A stretch of DNA of 9,265 nucleotides, from NCBI GenBank assembly GCA_007125415.1, contig SLDH01000314.1:1-9265 (forward strand), read 5' to 3'. Within the stretch, counting starts at the first letter, position 1, and each line of letters starts with the position of its first letter. Positions 1 to 9,265 of this stretch are shown piece after piece. The DNA comes from Roseovarius sp. Its GTDB lineage: Bacteria > Pseudomonadota > Alphaproteobacteria > Rhodobacterales > Rhodobacteraceae. The notes beneath the pieces are model-generated. The model saw only the letters and a list, made by a program, of their open reading frames with translations, ran no database searches and was not told the DNA's origin. A program made the position numbers and the translations under genes.

Positions 1-752
1 TCCGGCGGGATCACCGGCAGGACGGTCATCACCATCCATTCCGGGCGGTTGCCGGATTCGAGGAAGGATTCCACGACCTTGAGGCGCTTGATGATCTTTT
101 TGGGCTTCAACTCCCCGGTGGCCACGGCCAGATCAGCACGCAATTGGTCGGCCTCGGATTCAAGGTCGATGTTCTGCAGCATTTCGCGGATCGCCTCGGC
201 ACCGATATTGGCGGTGAAGGCATCCATGCCATAGGCATCCTGCGCGTCCATGAATTCGTCTTCGGTGAGCATCTGCCCATAGGTCAGATCGGTCAGACCC
301 GGCTCGATCACCACGTAATTCTCGAAATAGAGCACCCGCTCCAGATCGCGCAGAGTCATGTCGAGCATGAGGCCGATGCGGCTGGGCAGCGATTTCAGAA
401 ACCAGATATGCGCACAGGGCGCGGCCAGTTCGATATGGCCCATCCGCTCGCGGCGGACCTTTTGCAGGGTGACCTCCACACCGCATTTCTCGCAGACGAC
501 GCCGCGATACTTCATGCGCTTGTATTTGCCGCAGAGGCATTCGTAATCCTTGATCGGCCCGAAGATGCGCGCGCAGAAAAGACCATCGCGCTCGGGCTTG
601 AAGGTCCGGTAATTGATGGTTTCGGGCTTCTTGATCTCGCCGTAAGACCACGAGAGTATGCGCTCGGGGCTCGCAAGACTGACCTTGATTTCATCGAACA
701 CCTTGGCCGGTGCCACGGGGTTGAACGGATTGTTCATAAGTTCCTGGTTCAT
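1..752 (-). CDS. rpoC: RNA polymerase beta' subunit, N-terminal 250 residues (truncated by window edge)
   Basis: This is the start of the largest catalytic subunit of RNA polymerase. It pairs with beta to form the active-site cleft; the catalytic NADFDGD loop lies beyond the window. The reading frame is open from the ATG at 752 to base 1 and begins [13 protein letters not shown]. The zinc-binding motif near the N-terminus is complete, with Cys72, Cys74, Cys87 and Cys90 in the order [19 protein letters not shown]. After it come the clamp-region sequences [13 protein letters not shown] and [12 protein letters not shown], which are strongly conserved in beta'. The ATG at 752 is preferred over the in-frame ATG at 737 because AAGGA lies 7 nt upstream of it. 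The gene follows rpoB in the same direction after 98 nt, so it is probably cotranscribed. The 3' end is missing only because the window stops. Confidence 0.98.
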   Translation of the reverse strand, partial: MNQELMNNPFNPVAPAKVFDEIKVSLASPERILSWSYGEIKKPETINYRTFKPERDGLFCARIFGPIKDYECLCGKYKRMKYRGVVCEKCGVEVTLQKVRRERMGHIELAAPCAHIWFLKSLPSRIGLMLDMTLRDLERVLYFENYVVIEPGLTDLTYGQMLTEDEFMDAQDAYGMDAFTANIGAEAIREMLQNIDLESEADQLRADLAVATGELKPKKIIKRLKVVESFLESGNRPEWMVMTVLPVIPP

Positions 753-793
753 TTTCAAATCCTTAGAGGCTGGCGGGGAGGGCGGAGAGGCGA

Positions 794-840
794 CCGTTTT
801 CTTGAAAAGAAAACGGACCGGACCCTTTGAAAGGGTCCGG
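794..840. repeat. Twin perfect hairpins in the rpoB-rpoC spacer
   Basis: Two adjacent perfect inverted repeats are separated by a single base. The first pairs 794-803 (CCGTTTTCTT) with 807-816 around a 3-nt loop. The second pairs 818-827 (CCGGACCCTT) with 831-840 around a 3-nt loop. Both have 10-bp stems. In the direction of transcription the GC-rich hairpin comes first, and the T-rich arm of the second hairpin follows it directly. The first could therefore act as a leaky terminator whose T tract is hidden when the second folds. The matched architecture also suggests a dispersed REP-like element. Nothing here separates these options: no second copy exists in the window, and neither hairpin has a free U tract. 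Confidence 0.8.
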
Positions 841-850
841 CAGGTTGCGC

Positions 851-4987
<4,137 letters not shown>

Positions 4988-5080
4988 ATGTCTGGTCACC
5001 TTTCTTTTCTCATGTGAAGCGCATGCCGTCGGGCTCCGGCACCGCATCCATCCGAGACGGCAGAGGTCTGATCTATTCTC

Positions 5081-5102
5081 GGCTTCTGTCCCACCAGAAG
5101 CC
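5081..5102 (-). promoter_or_regulatory. Hairpin in the rplL-rpoB spacer, proximal to rpoB
   Basis: A perfect 8-bp stem pairs GGCTTCTG (5081-5088) with CAGAAGCC (5095-5102) around a 6-nt loop that reads GTGGGA on the transcribed strand. It lies 94 nt upstream of the rpoB start and is followed by no T tract, so it is not an intrinsic terminator. A role in mRNA processing or in stabilising the rpoB 5' end is possible but inferred. Confidence 0.6.
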
Positions 5103-5128
5103 TCCCGATCAGGAGAACCTCGCCTGAG

Positions 5129-5152
5129 AAAAGCCCTTCATCTGCAAAGGGC
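5129..5152 (-). terminator. Attenuator-like terminator between rplL and rpoB
   Basis: On the transcribed strand GCCCTT pairs with AAGGGC (5147-5152 with 5133-5138) around an 8-nt loop and is followed at once by TTTTCTC. An outer pairing of GCCTG (5122-5126) with CAGGC (5163-5167) can enclose it. The stem is short and the T tract modest, which suggests partial rather than full termination. In E. coli the rplL-rpoB spacer holds an attenuator that lowers polymerase subunit output relative to ribosomal protein output, and position and form here match that role. No separate rpoB promoter was recognised in the spacer, so read-through is presumably needed. Confidence 0.6.
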
Positions 5153-5169
5153 CTCTCCGAGACAGGCTC

Positions 5170-5198
5170 GGCCGGGCCCGGACATGCCGGACCCAGCC
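5170..5198 (-). promoter_or_regulatory. Long GC-rich hairpin after rplL
   Basis: The two arms at 5170-5181 and 5187-5198 form a continuous 12-bp stem in RNA, including two G-U pairs, around a 5-nt loop. It is the most stable structure seen in the rplL-rpoB spacer. No T tract follows, so simple termination is unlikely. It begins 34 nt after the rplL stop and could protect the rplL mRNA 3' end or form a duplex for ribonuclease cleavage. Both roles are inferred. Confidence 0.6.
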
Positions 5199-5210
5199 AA
5201 AAGATGTGTT

Positions 5211-5224
5211 CCGGGTTGCCCCGG
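5211..5224 (-). promoter_or_regulatory. Short GNRA-loop hairpin just after the rplL stop
   Basis: On the transcribed strand CCGGG and CCCGG flank a GCAA loop, which is a GNRA-type tetraloop that stabilises RNA hairpins. It starts 7 nt after the rplL stop codon. There is no adjoining T run. It may serve as a 3' barrier for the very abundant rplL message, but this is only inferred from position. Confidence 0.45.
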
Positions 5225-5231
5225 GCAAGGA

Positions 5232-5612
5232 TTATTTCAGCTCGACTTCGGCGCCGGCTGCTTCCAGCTTGCCTTTGATTTCCTCGGCCTCGTCTTTCGA
5301 GACCTGTTCCTTCACGGCCTTGCCGCCTGCTTCCACGAGGTCCTTGGCTTCTTTCAGGCCCAGGCCGGTGATCGCGCGCACCTCCTTGATGACGTTGATC
5401 TTGGAGGCACCAGCCGCCTTGAGGATCACGTCGAATTCGGTCTGCTCTTCCTCGGCAGCGCCGCCGCCTGCATCCGCAGGGCCAGCCATCATCACCGCGC
5501 CACCAGCGGCAGGTTCGATGCCATACTCGTCTTTCAGGATGGTTTTCAGTTCTTGCGCTTCGAGAAGTGTCAGCCCGACAATCTCTTCAGCCAGTTTTTT
5601 CAGATCAGCCAT
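5232..5612 (-). CDS. rplL: Ribosomal protein bL12 (L7/L12)
   Basis: This is the stalk protein of the large ribosomal subunit. It is present as several dimers bound to L10 and recruits and stimulates translational GTPases. The 126 residues show the expected layout. The N-terminal dimerisation segment is [20 protein letters not shown]. It is followed by an alanine- and glycine-rich flexible hinge at about 36-55, then the factor-binding C-terminal domain from about 58, with [20 protein letters not shown] and [14 protein letters not shown]. The stop is TAA. The ATG at 5612 matches homologues. The ribosome site in front is weak for such a highly expressed gene (AAGAG, 8 nt upstream), so translation may be coupled to or helped by upstream structure. 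The gene lies 77 nt after rplJ in the same direction. Confidence 0.99.
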   Translation of the reverse strand: MADLKKLAEEIVGLTLLEAQELKTILKDEYGIEPAAGGAVMMAGPADAGGGAAEEEQTEFDVILKAAGASKINVIKEVRAITGLGLKEAKDLVEAGGKAVKEQVSKDEAEEIKGKLEAAGAEVELK

Positions 5613-5689
5613 TCTATCAGCTCTTTTCCGTTTGCTAAGATGTGTTCCAACGTCGGGTCATCGCCCCCACGCCGATCCATTGAGTTGCG

Positions 5690-6208
5690 TTATGCCGCTT
5701 CGGCCTTCTCTTCGATGGTCGAAAGAATGCTCGCGATGTTCGACGCAGGCGCGCCAATCGCTCCGGCGATATTCGAAGCAGGTGCGCCGAGCATGCCGAC
5801 GATCGTCGCGATCAGTTCATCGCGCGACGGCAGTTTCGACGTGGCTTCGACACCGGCACGATCCAGTGCCGTGCTGCCCATCGCCCCGCCAAGGATCTCG
5901 AATTTCTTGTTATCCTTGGCGAAATCCTCGGCCACCTTGGCTGCTGCCACGGGGTCTTCGGAGAAGGTGAGCACGGTCATGCCCGAAAGATGGCCGGCAA
6001 TGCTGGCGCATGGCTTTCCATCAAGGGCAATCTTGGCGAGCCTGTTCTTGGCAACGCGGACCGATGCATCCGCCGCCCGGGCGCGCGCACGCAGATCCTG
6101 CATTTCCGCAACTGTCAGACCGGCATAGTGGGCCACCACTACGACGCCAGAGCTTTCGAAGATCTGGCCGAGTTCCTCGACCACTTTCTCTTTCTGGGCT
6201 CTATCCAC
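5690..6208 (-). CDS. rplJ: Ribosomal protein uL10
   Basis: L10 anchors the L7/L12 dimers to 23S rRNA at the stalk base and, as an L10-L12 complex, represses its own mRNA. The 172-residue product opens [19 protein letters not shown] and has the family core [20 protein letters not shown] and KNRLAKIAL near 54. The C-terminal helix region, where L12 dimers dock, carries two copies of GAPASNIA at 141-148 and 152-159. I associate that feature with Rhodobacteraceae L10. Translation starts at GTG (6206-6208), supported by GGAG 7 nt upstream; no ATG is better placed. The stop is TAA. A structured leader precedes the gene, and rplL follows after 77 nt. Confidence 0.98.
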   Translation of the reverse strand: MDRAQKEKVVEELGQIFESSGVVVVAHYAGLTVAEMQDLRARARAADASVRVAKNRLAKIALDGKPCASIAGHLSGMTVLTFSEDPVAAAKVAEDFAKDNKKFEILGGAMGSTALDRAGVEATSKLPSRDELIATIVGMLGAPASNIAGAIGAPASNIASILSTIEEKAEAA

Positions 6209-6349
6209 AGTTTCACTCCAGTTTCGGAGGCTTCCCTCCAGCTCAGTCTTACCGGATCACTCCGGCGGTTGGGTCCTGCAAACGGGACGCCCGAACCGCA
6301 CGAAGACATCAAGCTTCGGTCAATCTGGCCTGATCCCGTCTCAGGCAGG
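6209..6349 (-). ncRNA. Structured rplJ mRNA leader, probable L10 autoregulatory element
   Basis: The 5' leader of rplJ can fold into a long-range stem. CCTGC (6345-6349) pairs with GCAGG (6275-6279). GACGGGA (6334-6340) pairs with TCCCGTT (6281-6287), with four unpaired bases on one side and one on the other. An inner hairpin uses CGAAG and CTTCG. A GNRA-type hairpin, CCGGA-GTGA-TCCGG (6252-6265), and another at 6226-6239 follow before the ribosome site. In bacteria the L10-L12 complex binds a kinked, bulged stem in this leader and blocks translation. Position, length and the asymmetric bulge fit such an element, but I could not match the family consensus base by base. The 5' end of the transcript is unknown. 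Confidence 0.55.
6216..6239 (-). promoter_or_regulatory. Possible alternating pairing over the rplJ ribosome binding site
   Basis: The segment CCTCC at 6226-6230 can pair upstream with GGAGG (6235-6239; 5 bp, 4-nt loop). It can also pair downstream through CTCC with the rplJ Shine-Dalgarno GGAG (6216-6219; 4 bp, 6-nt loop). The first state leaves the ribosome site free and the second hides it. The two states are mutually exclusive. Both stems are short, so this is a suggestive pattern and not a demonstrated switch. Confidence 0.4.
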
Positions 6350-6392
6350 AATTAGCGGGGCAAGCCCCAACCCGCCATCTCGGACGAAACAC

Positions 6393-6420
6393 AAAAGAGC
6401 GCGGGACGAATCACGCGCTC
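6393..6420 (-). terminator. Intrinsic terminator downstream of the Hint-domain gene
   Basis: On the transcribed strand GAGCGCG and CGCGCTC form a perfect 7-bp GC-rich stem around a 10-nt loop, followed by TTTTGTGTTT. It begins 85 nt after the Hint gene stop and lies 185 nt before rplJ, so it probably ends the Hint transcript. If the promoter proposed at 6434-6462 is real, the same hairpin would fall at the very start of the rplJ leader and could act as an early attenuator. Confidence 0.7.
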
Positions 6421-6433
6421 AGTTGATGAAGCG

Positions 6434-6462
6434 GCAATAGGCCTTTCGCGGGCAGATGCCAA
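6434..6462 (-). promoter_or_regulatory. Candidate promoter for rplJL-rpoBC
   Basis: TTGGCA (6457-6462) matches the sigma-70 type -35 element TTGACA at five of six bases. TATTGC (6434-6439) lies exactly 17 nt downstream as a weak -10, with three of six matches. A 10-bp palindrome, CCCCTAGGGG (6464-6473), abuts the upstream side. The cluster needs a promoter here because the Hint gene is closed by terminators on both sides. The -10 is poor, and a start elsewhere in 6209-6505 is possible. Confidence 0.3.
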
Positions 6463-6505
6463 GCCCCTAGGGGTAATTTCTTGCAGGTCGGCTACCTTCC
6501 GCAGA

Positions 6506-7603
6506 CTATCGGAGTTGCAACAAGGGCTGGGCGTTCCTTTCGTGACGTGTCAGCAATTCCCGGGCCTCTTTTCCGCGCGGAATTATACGGGCCGGATGAC
6601 TGGCGGAAAGCAGAAGCTCCGGGAAGAGCACGCGGATTTCGGCCATCGCCTCGGCACCCATGATCTGCCGTGCCATGGGGCCTGTCATGAGCGACTCGGT
6701 TGGTGCGTCCTCCGCGAAGATCACCTCATGGTGGTCGAGAAGGAGGTGATAATACGTCACCGCAATGCGATCACGCGCGAAATCGATGCCCGGCAGGCCG
6801 ATCAGCTTCTTCGCCGGAACAAGCACTTCCTGTGCACCGACCACTCGTCGCGCGATGTGCGAACTGATCAGCATGCGGTGCTGCTGGGAAACGACCAGAT
6901 CGCGCCGGGGCAGCCCGCGCCCCAGGGCACCTGTGGCAATGCGAACGGGCCTGAAGCGGCCAAGCGCCACGCAAGATGCCGCGCCGATCCAGCGGATAGG
7001 CTGTGTGCCGTGATCCTGTGTCACGACGGAATCGCCCGGGCGCAGCGCCTCGATGGGCGTCGCGCCATCCGGCGTGGTGATGAGGGTGCCATCGGTGAAA
7101 CAGGTGACGAAATCCCAGGGTTGTCGCTGCGCTGCCATGCCACCAGCGGTATCTGTCACAATATTGTCGAGTGAAAGGGAGCGGATCGCCCCCGCCTCCA
7201 ACGCGCTCTGGTGACCGTTGGCAGTGATATGCGGCGCCAGATAGGTGTTGCCTTCCGTATCCTGAAAGACCACGGCAGCGATATTTGCAGTTGAGCCGTC
7301 AACATAGGTGAGCGTGGCATTGTAGAGGGCGACGCCGTCAAAGGTCTGCTCGGGGCCGCCATCGATCCTGAAGGTCTCGCTGGCAAGCTCATTATTCATG
7401 TCATAGGCGCCGGCCATTCCCCCGTCGAAGCCGGTGGAGCCCGGCGAGAAGCTCTGAAAATTGTTGACCAGCGCATTGCCGGGGCCGCCGAAGCTCATGC
7501 CGACAAGCGCATCGGCGTTCTCGGCCACGCTGTTGCCCTCGACCGGATCGATGATCGGAAGATTTCCGAGCGATATGACGTTGAATGTGGTTGAAATGGT
7601 CAT
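6506..7603 (-). CDS. Hint-domain protein (Hedgehog/intein-type fold), function unknown
   Basis: A 365-residue protein with two parts. Residues 1-165 form an N-terminal module with no domain I can name; it contains IDPVEGNSVAENADALVG and VVFQDTEGNTYLAPHITANG. From Cys168 (CFTDGTLITTPDGATPIEAL) to about 305 the sequence reads as a Hint domain of the type abundant in Rhodobacteraceae (I believe Pfam Hint_2). It has the block-A cysteine, the block-B pattern Ser239-x-x-His242 (VVSQQHRMLI), and the late segment YYHLLLDHHEVIFAEDAPTE. Hint folds in inteins and Hedgehog proteins catalyse N-S acyl shift and self-cleavage at the leading cysteine. Whether this one does so is unknown, because the terminal His-Asn of splicing inteins is not seen. 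There is no clear signal peptide, membrane segment or RTX repeat. The ATG at 7603 is chosen over one 17 codons upstream because AAGGAGGT precedes only the former and the module begins there. The gene interrupts the rplA-rplJ junction and has terminators on both sides. Confidence 0.88.
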   Translation of the reverse strand: MTISTTFNVISLGNLPIIDPVEGNSVAENADALVGMSFGGPGNALVNNFQSFSPGSTGFDGGMAGAYDMNNELASETFRIDGGPEQTFDGVALYNATLTYVDGSTANIAAVVFQDTEGNTYLAPHITANGHQSALEAGAIRSLSLDNIVTDTAGGMAAQRQPWDFVTCFTDGTLITTPDGATPIEALRPGDSVVTQDHGTQPIRWIGAASCVALGRFRPVRIATGALGRGLPRRDLVVSQQHRMLISSHIARRVVGAQEVLVPAKKLIGLPGIDFARDRIAVTYYHLLLDHHEVIFAEDAPTESLMTGPMARQIMGAEAMAEIRVLFPELLLSASHPARIIPRGKEARELLTRHERNAQPLLQLR

Positions 7604-7629
7604 TTGCGCCGGAGTTCCGGCACCTCCTT
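7604..7629 (-). promoter_or_regulatory. Perfect Shine-Dalgarno separated from the start by a hairpin
   Basis: AAGGAGGTG (7621-7629) is a perfect complement of the 16S rRNA 3' end, but it lies 17 nt from the ATG, too far for normal use. Between them GCCGG (7617-7621) and CCGGC (7608-7612) can form a 5-bp hairpin with a 4-nt loop, leaving GCAA next to the ATG. Folding would bring the ribosome site to working distance. There is no NTG codon in the same frame between the site and the ATG. Confidence 0.6.
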
Positions 7630-7672
7630 CCTTGTTGCACCGCCGCCGCACCATCGCCCGAATGCATTAAGG

Positions 7673-7707
7673 AAAGAAGAAAACCCCCGGAGATTTCTCT
7701 CCGGGGG
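7673..7707 (-). terminator. Strong intrinsic terminator of the rplK-rplA unit
   Basis: A perfect 10-bp stem (7684-7693 with 7698-7707, CCCCCGGAGA against TCTCCGGGGG) encloses a loop that reads GAAA on the transcribed strand. It is followed by TTTTCTTCTTT. It starts 26 nt after the rplA stop. The strength of the stem, the stable GNRA loop and the T-rich tail make it the clearest terminator in the window. It separates the L11-L1 unit from the Hint gene. Confidence 0.92.
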
Positions 7708-7733
7708 CTGGTGTTGGTCAAACCTGGCTTGCG

Positions 7734-8432
7734 TCAATCGCCTGTGGCGGTCGATATATCTAGGCTCACGCCGGGCCCCATGGTGGAGCTGAGCGAGATT
7801 TTCTTGAGATAGGTGCCCTTGGCGCCTGTCGGTTTCGCCTTGCTTACGGCACCAATGAACGCGCGGACATTTTCGACCAGCTTATCTTCGTCAAAAGAAG
7901 CCTTGCCGACGCCGGCATGAACAATCCCGCCCTTGACGGCCTTGAACTGAACCTCGCCGCCCTTGGCGGCCTTGACCGCCTCCGCCACATCCATCGTGAC
8001 CGTGCCGACCTTGGGGTTCGGCATCAGGTTGCGCGGGCCCAGCACCTTGCCCAGACGTCCCACGATGGGCATCATGTCAGGCGTGGCGATGCAGCGGTCA
8101 AATTCGATCTTGCCCGATTGCACGGTCTCCATCAGATCCTCTGCCCCAACGATATCCGCGCCGGCTGCCTGTGCTTCCTCGGCCTTCGGGCCGCGGGCGA
8201 AAACGGCGACGCGAACGTCCTTGCCGGTGCCATTGGGCAGGCCGACCACGCCGCGCACCATCTGGTCCGCATGGCGCGTATCAACGCCCAGATTCATCGC
8301 GATCTCGACCGTTTCGTCAAATTTCGCATTGGCATTGGCCTTGATCAGTGCCACGGCATCTTCCACGCTGAGGTTCTGCTTGCCCTCGAAGGCTTCGCGC
8401 GCGGCGCGGGTGCGTTTTCCGAGTTTTGCCAT
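7734..8432 (-). CDS. rplA: Ribosomal protein uL1
   Basis: L1 binds 23S rRNA at the mobile stalk that releases deacylated tRNA from the E site. In many bacteria it also represses the L11-L1 mRNA. The product has 232 residues, the usual length, beginning [17 protein letters not shown]. The family signature is present near 123-145 as [20 protein letters not shown], and the conserved [20 protein letters not shown] lies near 157. The ATG at 8432 begins one base after the rplK stop. Its ribosome site, GAGGTG, lies within the last rplK codons, 7 nt away, so the two genes are probably translationally coupled. The stop is TGA. No anomaly is visible. Confidence 0.99.
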   Translation of the reverse strand: MAKLGKRTRAAREAFEGKQNLSVEDAVALIKANANAKFDETVEIAMNLGVDTRHADQMVRGVVGLPNGTGKDVRVAVFARGPKAEEAQAAGADIVGAEDLMETVQSGKIEFDRCIATPDMMPIVGRLGKVLGPRNLMPNPKVGTVTMDVAEAVKAAKGGEVQFKAVKGGIVHAGVGKASFDEDKLVENVRAFIGAVSKAKPTGAKGTYLKKISLSSTMGPGVSLDISTATGD

Positions 8433-8433
8433 C

Positions 8434-8859
8434 TTACTTCACCTCGATGCCCATGGAGCGTGCCGATCCGGCGATGATCTTCATCGCGGATTCCACGTCA
8501 TTCGCGTTCAGATCCTTCCACTTGGCTTCCGCGATTTCGCGCAGTTGCTTGGGGCTGACCGTTGCAACGGTGTCACGCCCGGGCGTCTTCGCCCCGGATT
8601 TCAACTTGGCCGCCTTCTTGAGATAGTAGGACGCGGGCGGCGTCTTGATGTCCATCTCGAAGGATTTGTCCTGATAATAGGTGATCACGGTGGGGCAGGG
8701 CGACCCCGGTTCCATATCCTGCGTCTTGGCGTTGAAAGCCTTGCAGAATTCCATGATGTTGATGCCGCGCTGACCCAGTGCCGGCCCAACCGGCGGCGAG
8801 GGGTTCGCTTGTCCGGCAGGCACCTGCAGCTTCATCTTGCCGGCGAGTTTCTTGGCCAT
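8434..8859 (-). CDS. rplK: Ribosomal protein uL11
   Basis: L11 binds the GTPase-associated region of 23S rRNA beside the stalk; it takes part in factor binding and in the stringent-response signal, and forms the thiostrepton site. The protein has 141 residues, the standard length. The proline-rich N-terminal segment [20 protein letters not shown] is complete, and the C-terminal rRNA-binding domain contains [13 protein letters not shown] and [11 protein letters not shown]. The ATG at 8859 is supported by AAGGAG 7 nt upstream. A further in-frame ATG seven codons earlier would add residues not found in the family and overlaps the ribosome site. The stop is TAA, one base before rplA. Confidence 0.98.
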   Translation of the reverse strand: MAKKLAGKMKLQVPAGQANPSPPVGPALGQRGINIMEFCKAFNAKTQDMEPGSPCPTVITYYQDKSFEMDIKTPPASYYLKKAAKLKSGAKTPGRDTVATVSPKQLREIAEAKWKDLNANDVESAMKIIAGSARSMGIEVK

Positions 8860-8923
8860 TGGCCATCTCCTTTTCTCCAACAGCCGCAGGGCGCGCCCCT
8901 TGGCTTTTCAGGTTGCGTGGTCC

Positions 8924-8949
8924 GGCTGGCACATCGCGATGCGCAAGCC
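8924..8949 (-). promoter_or_regulatory. Hairpin in the rplK leader, candidate L1 feedback site
   Basis: In RNA the segment folds as a 4-bp stem (GGCU with AGCC), one U-C mismatch, a 6-bp stem with one G-U pair (GCGCAU with AUGUGC) and a CGCG loop. It lies 65 nt upstream of the rplK start. L1 represses the L11 operon in several bacteria by binding a stem with an internal loop in this leader. Position fits that role, but I could not match a known L1 site, and the structure could be incidental. Confidence 0.35.
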
Positions 8950-9023
8950 TCCCAAAGCGGCCAATTCATGACCGAGCCGTCCGCTACTACATAGCTGTCA
9001 TGTTCGCAACAACTATTCCACCA

Positions 9024-9044
9024 CAAGATGGGGAACGTATCTTG
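9024..9044. repeat. Inverted repeat upstream of rplK
   Basis: CAAGAT (9024-9029) and ATCTTG (9039-9044) are perfect inverted 6-bp arms around 9 nt. The 15-bp centre spacing would suit a dimeric DNA-binding protein, and the site lies about 165 nt upstream of rplK, where a promoter could be. A match of this size can also arise by chance. Confidence 0.3.
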
Positions 9045-9265
9045 CAGTGAAAAGTCTCGTCCATCAAGGCGCTGTTTTTGGTGGATTTCCTGACAATATA
9101 CTCAAGCCGGGCGCGGCTGGAATTCCTTTGGCTGCCAAAGGCCATTCAGCTTGCCTCTGTCTTTCATTTGCTACGCTGATTTGTAACAGTTCCAGCGTCG
9201 TGCTGCAGAATTTTAACCTTTGGCAGAAGAACTTTCCCAGAAAATGTTCGGTTTCCAACAAGAAA

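Larger units (their letters stand above)
8860..9265. other. Unassigned region upstream of rplK
   Basis: I can assign no gene in these 406 nt. In many bacteria nusG lies directly before rplK, but no NusG sequence can be read here. The outer part, 9001-9265, is about 46% GC by hand count, clearly lower than the coding DNA beside it. A minus-strand frame at 9064-9261 (65 codons) and a plus-strand frame open from 8972 to the window end both have unremarkable sequences and no ribosome site worth noting. The rplK promoter must lie here or further upstream, but I see no convincing -35/-10 pair; TTGTTG and TAGTAG, 17 nt apart near 8985-9012, are weak. Short inverted repeats occur at 8924-8949, 9024-9044 and 9125-9141 (CCTTTGG-CTG-CCAAAGG). 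Confidence 0.5.

Noticed and set aside
144..830. A 228-codon plus-strand frame overlapping rpoC
   Set aside because: It is opposite the certain rpoC coding sequence and ends within the twin hairpins; the protein is not recognisable.
5133..5224. Tandem hairpins read as a CRISPR array or tRNA cluster
   Set aside because: The arms differ in sequence and spacing, no repeat-spacer periodicity exists, and no cloverleaf can be drawn.
6515..7174. A 219-codon plus-strand frame antisense to the Hint gene
   Set aside because: The opposite strand encodes the recognisable Hint motifs, so this is a shadow of the same codon bias.
7604..7654. A 17-residue N-terminal extension of the Hint protein starting at ATG 7654
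   Set aside because: There is no ribosome site before 7654, the extension is arginine-rich and unlike the rest, and a perfect Shine-Dalgarno lies inside it, pointing to 7603.
9064..9261. A 65-codon minus-strand frame near the window end
   Set aside because: No recognisable family, no good ribosome site, and the plus strand is equally open through the same bases, so coding is not supported.

Overview
The window looks chromosomal and comes from an alphaproteobacterium, most likely a member of the Rhodobacteraceae (Roseobacter-type). I infer this from the GC-rich coding sequence, the 1378-residue RpoB, the duplicated GAPASNIA segment at the L10 C-terminus, and a Hint-domain protein of the kind common in that family. 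The lineage call rests on recognition, not on a search. Every gene is on the minus strand, so transcription runs from high to low coordinates.

In transcription order: 8860-9265 is an unassigned, AT-richer leader upstream of rplK (nusG is not seen). Then come rplK (L11) and rplA (L1), one base apart, closed by a strong intrinsic terminator. Next is a free-standing 365-residue Hint-domain gene with a terminator of its own. After that lies a 297-nt spacer with a candidate promoter and a structured L10-type mRNA leader. It is followed by rplJ (L10), rplL (L7/L12), a 244-nt hairpin-rich spacer with an attenuator-like element, rpoB, a 98-nt spacer holding a twin hairpin, and the first 250 codons of rpoC, which runs off the window at base 1.

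The core is the classic L11-L1-L10-L12-beta-beta' cluster. The products are the ribosomal GTPase-associated stalk region and the two catalytic subunits of RNA polymerase. In bacteria these units are normally balanced by L1 and L10 feedback on their own mRNAs and by attenuation between rplL and rpoB, and the noncoding sequence here fits that scheme. The accessory element is the Hint gene, which splits the cluster between L1 and L10 and is insulated by terminators on both sides. The noncoding RNA structures and the Hint gene are the parts most worth a second look. The protein-coding ribosomal and polymerase genes look ordinary and intact.
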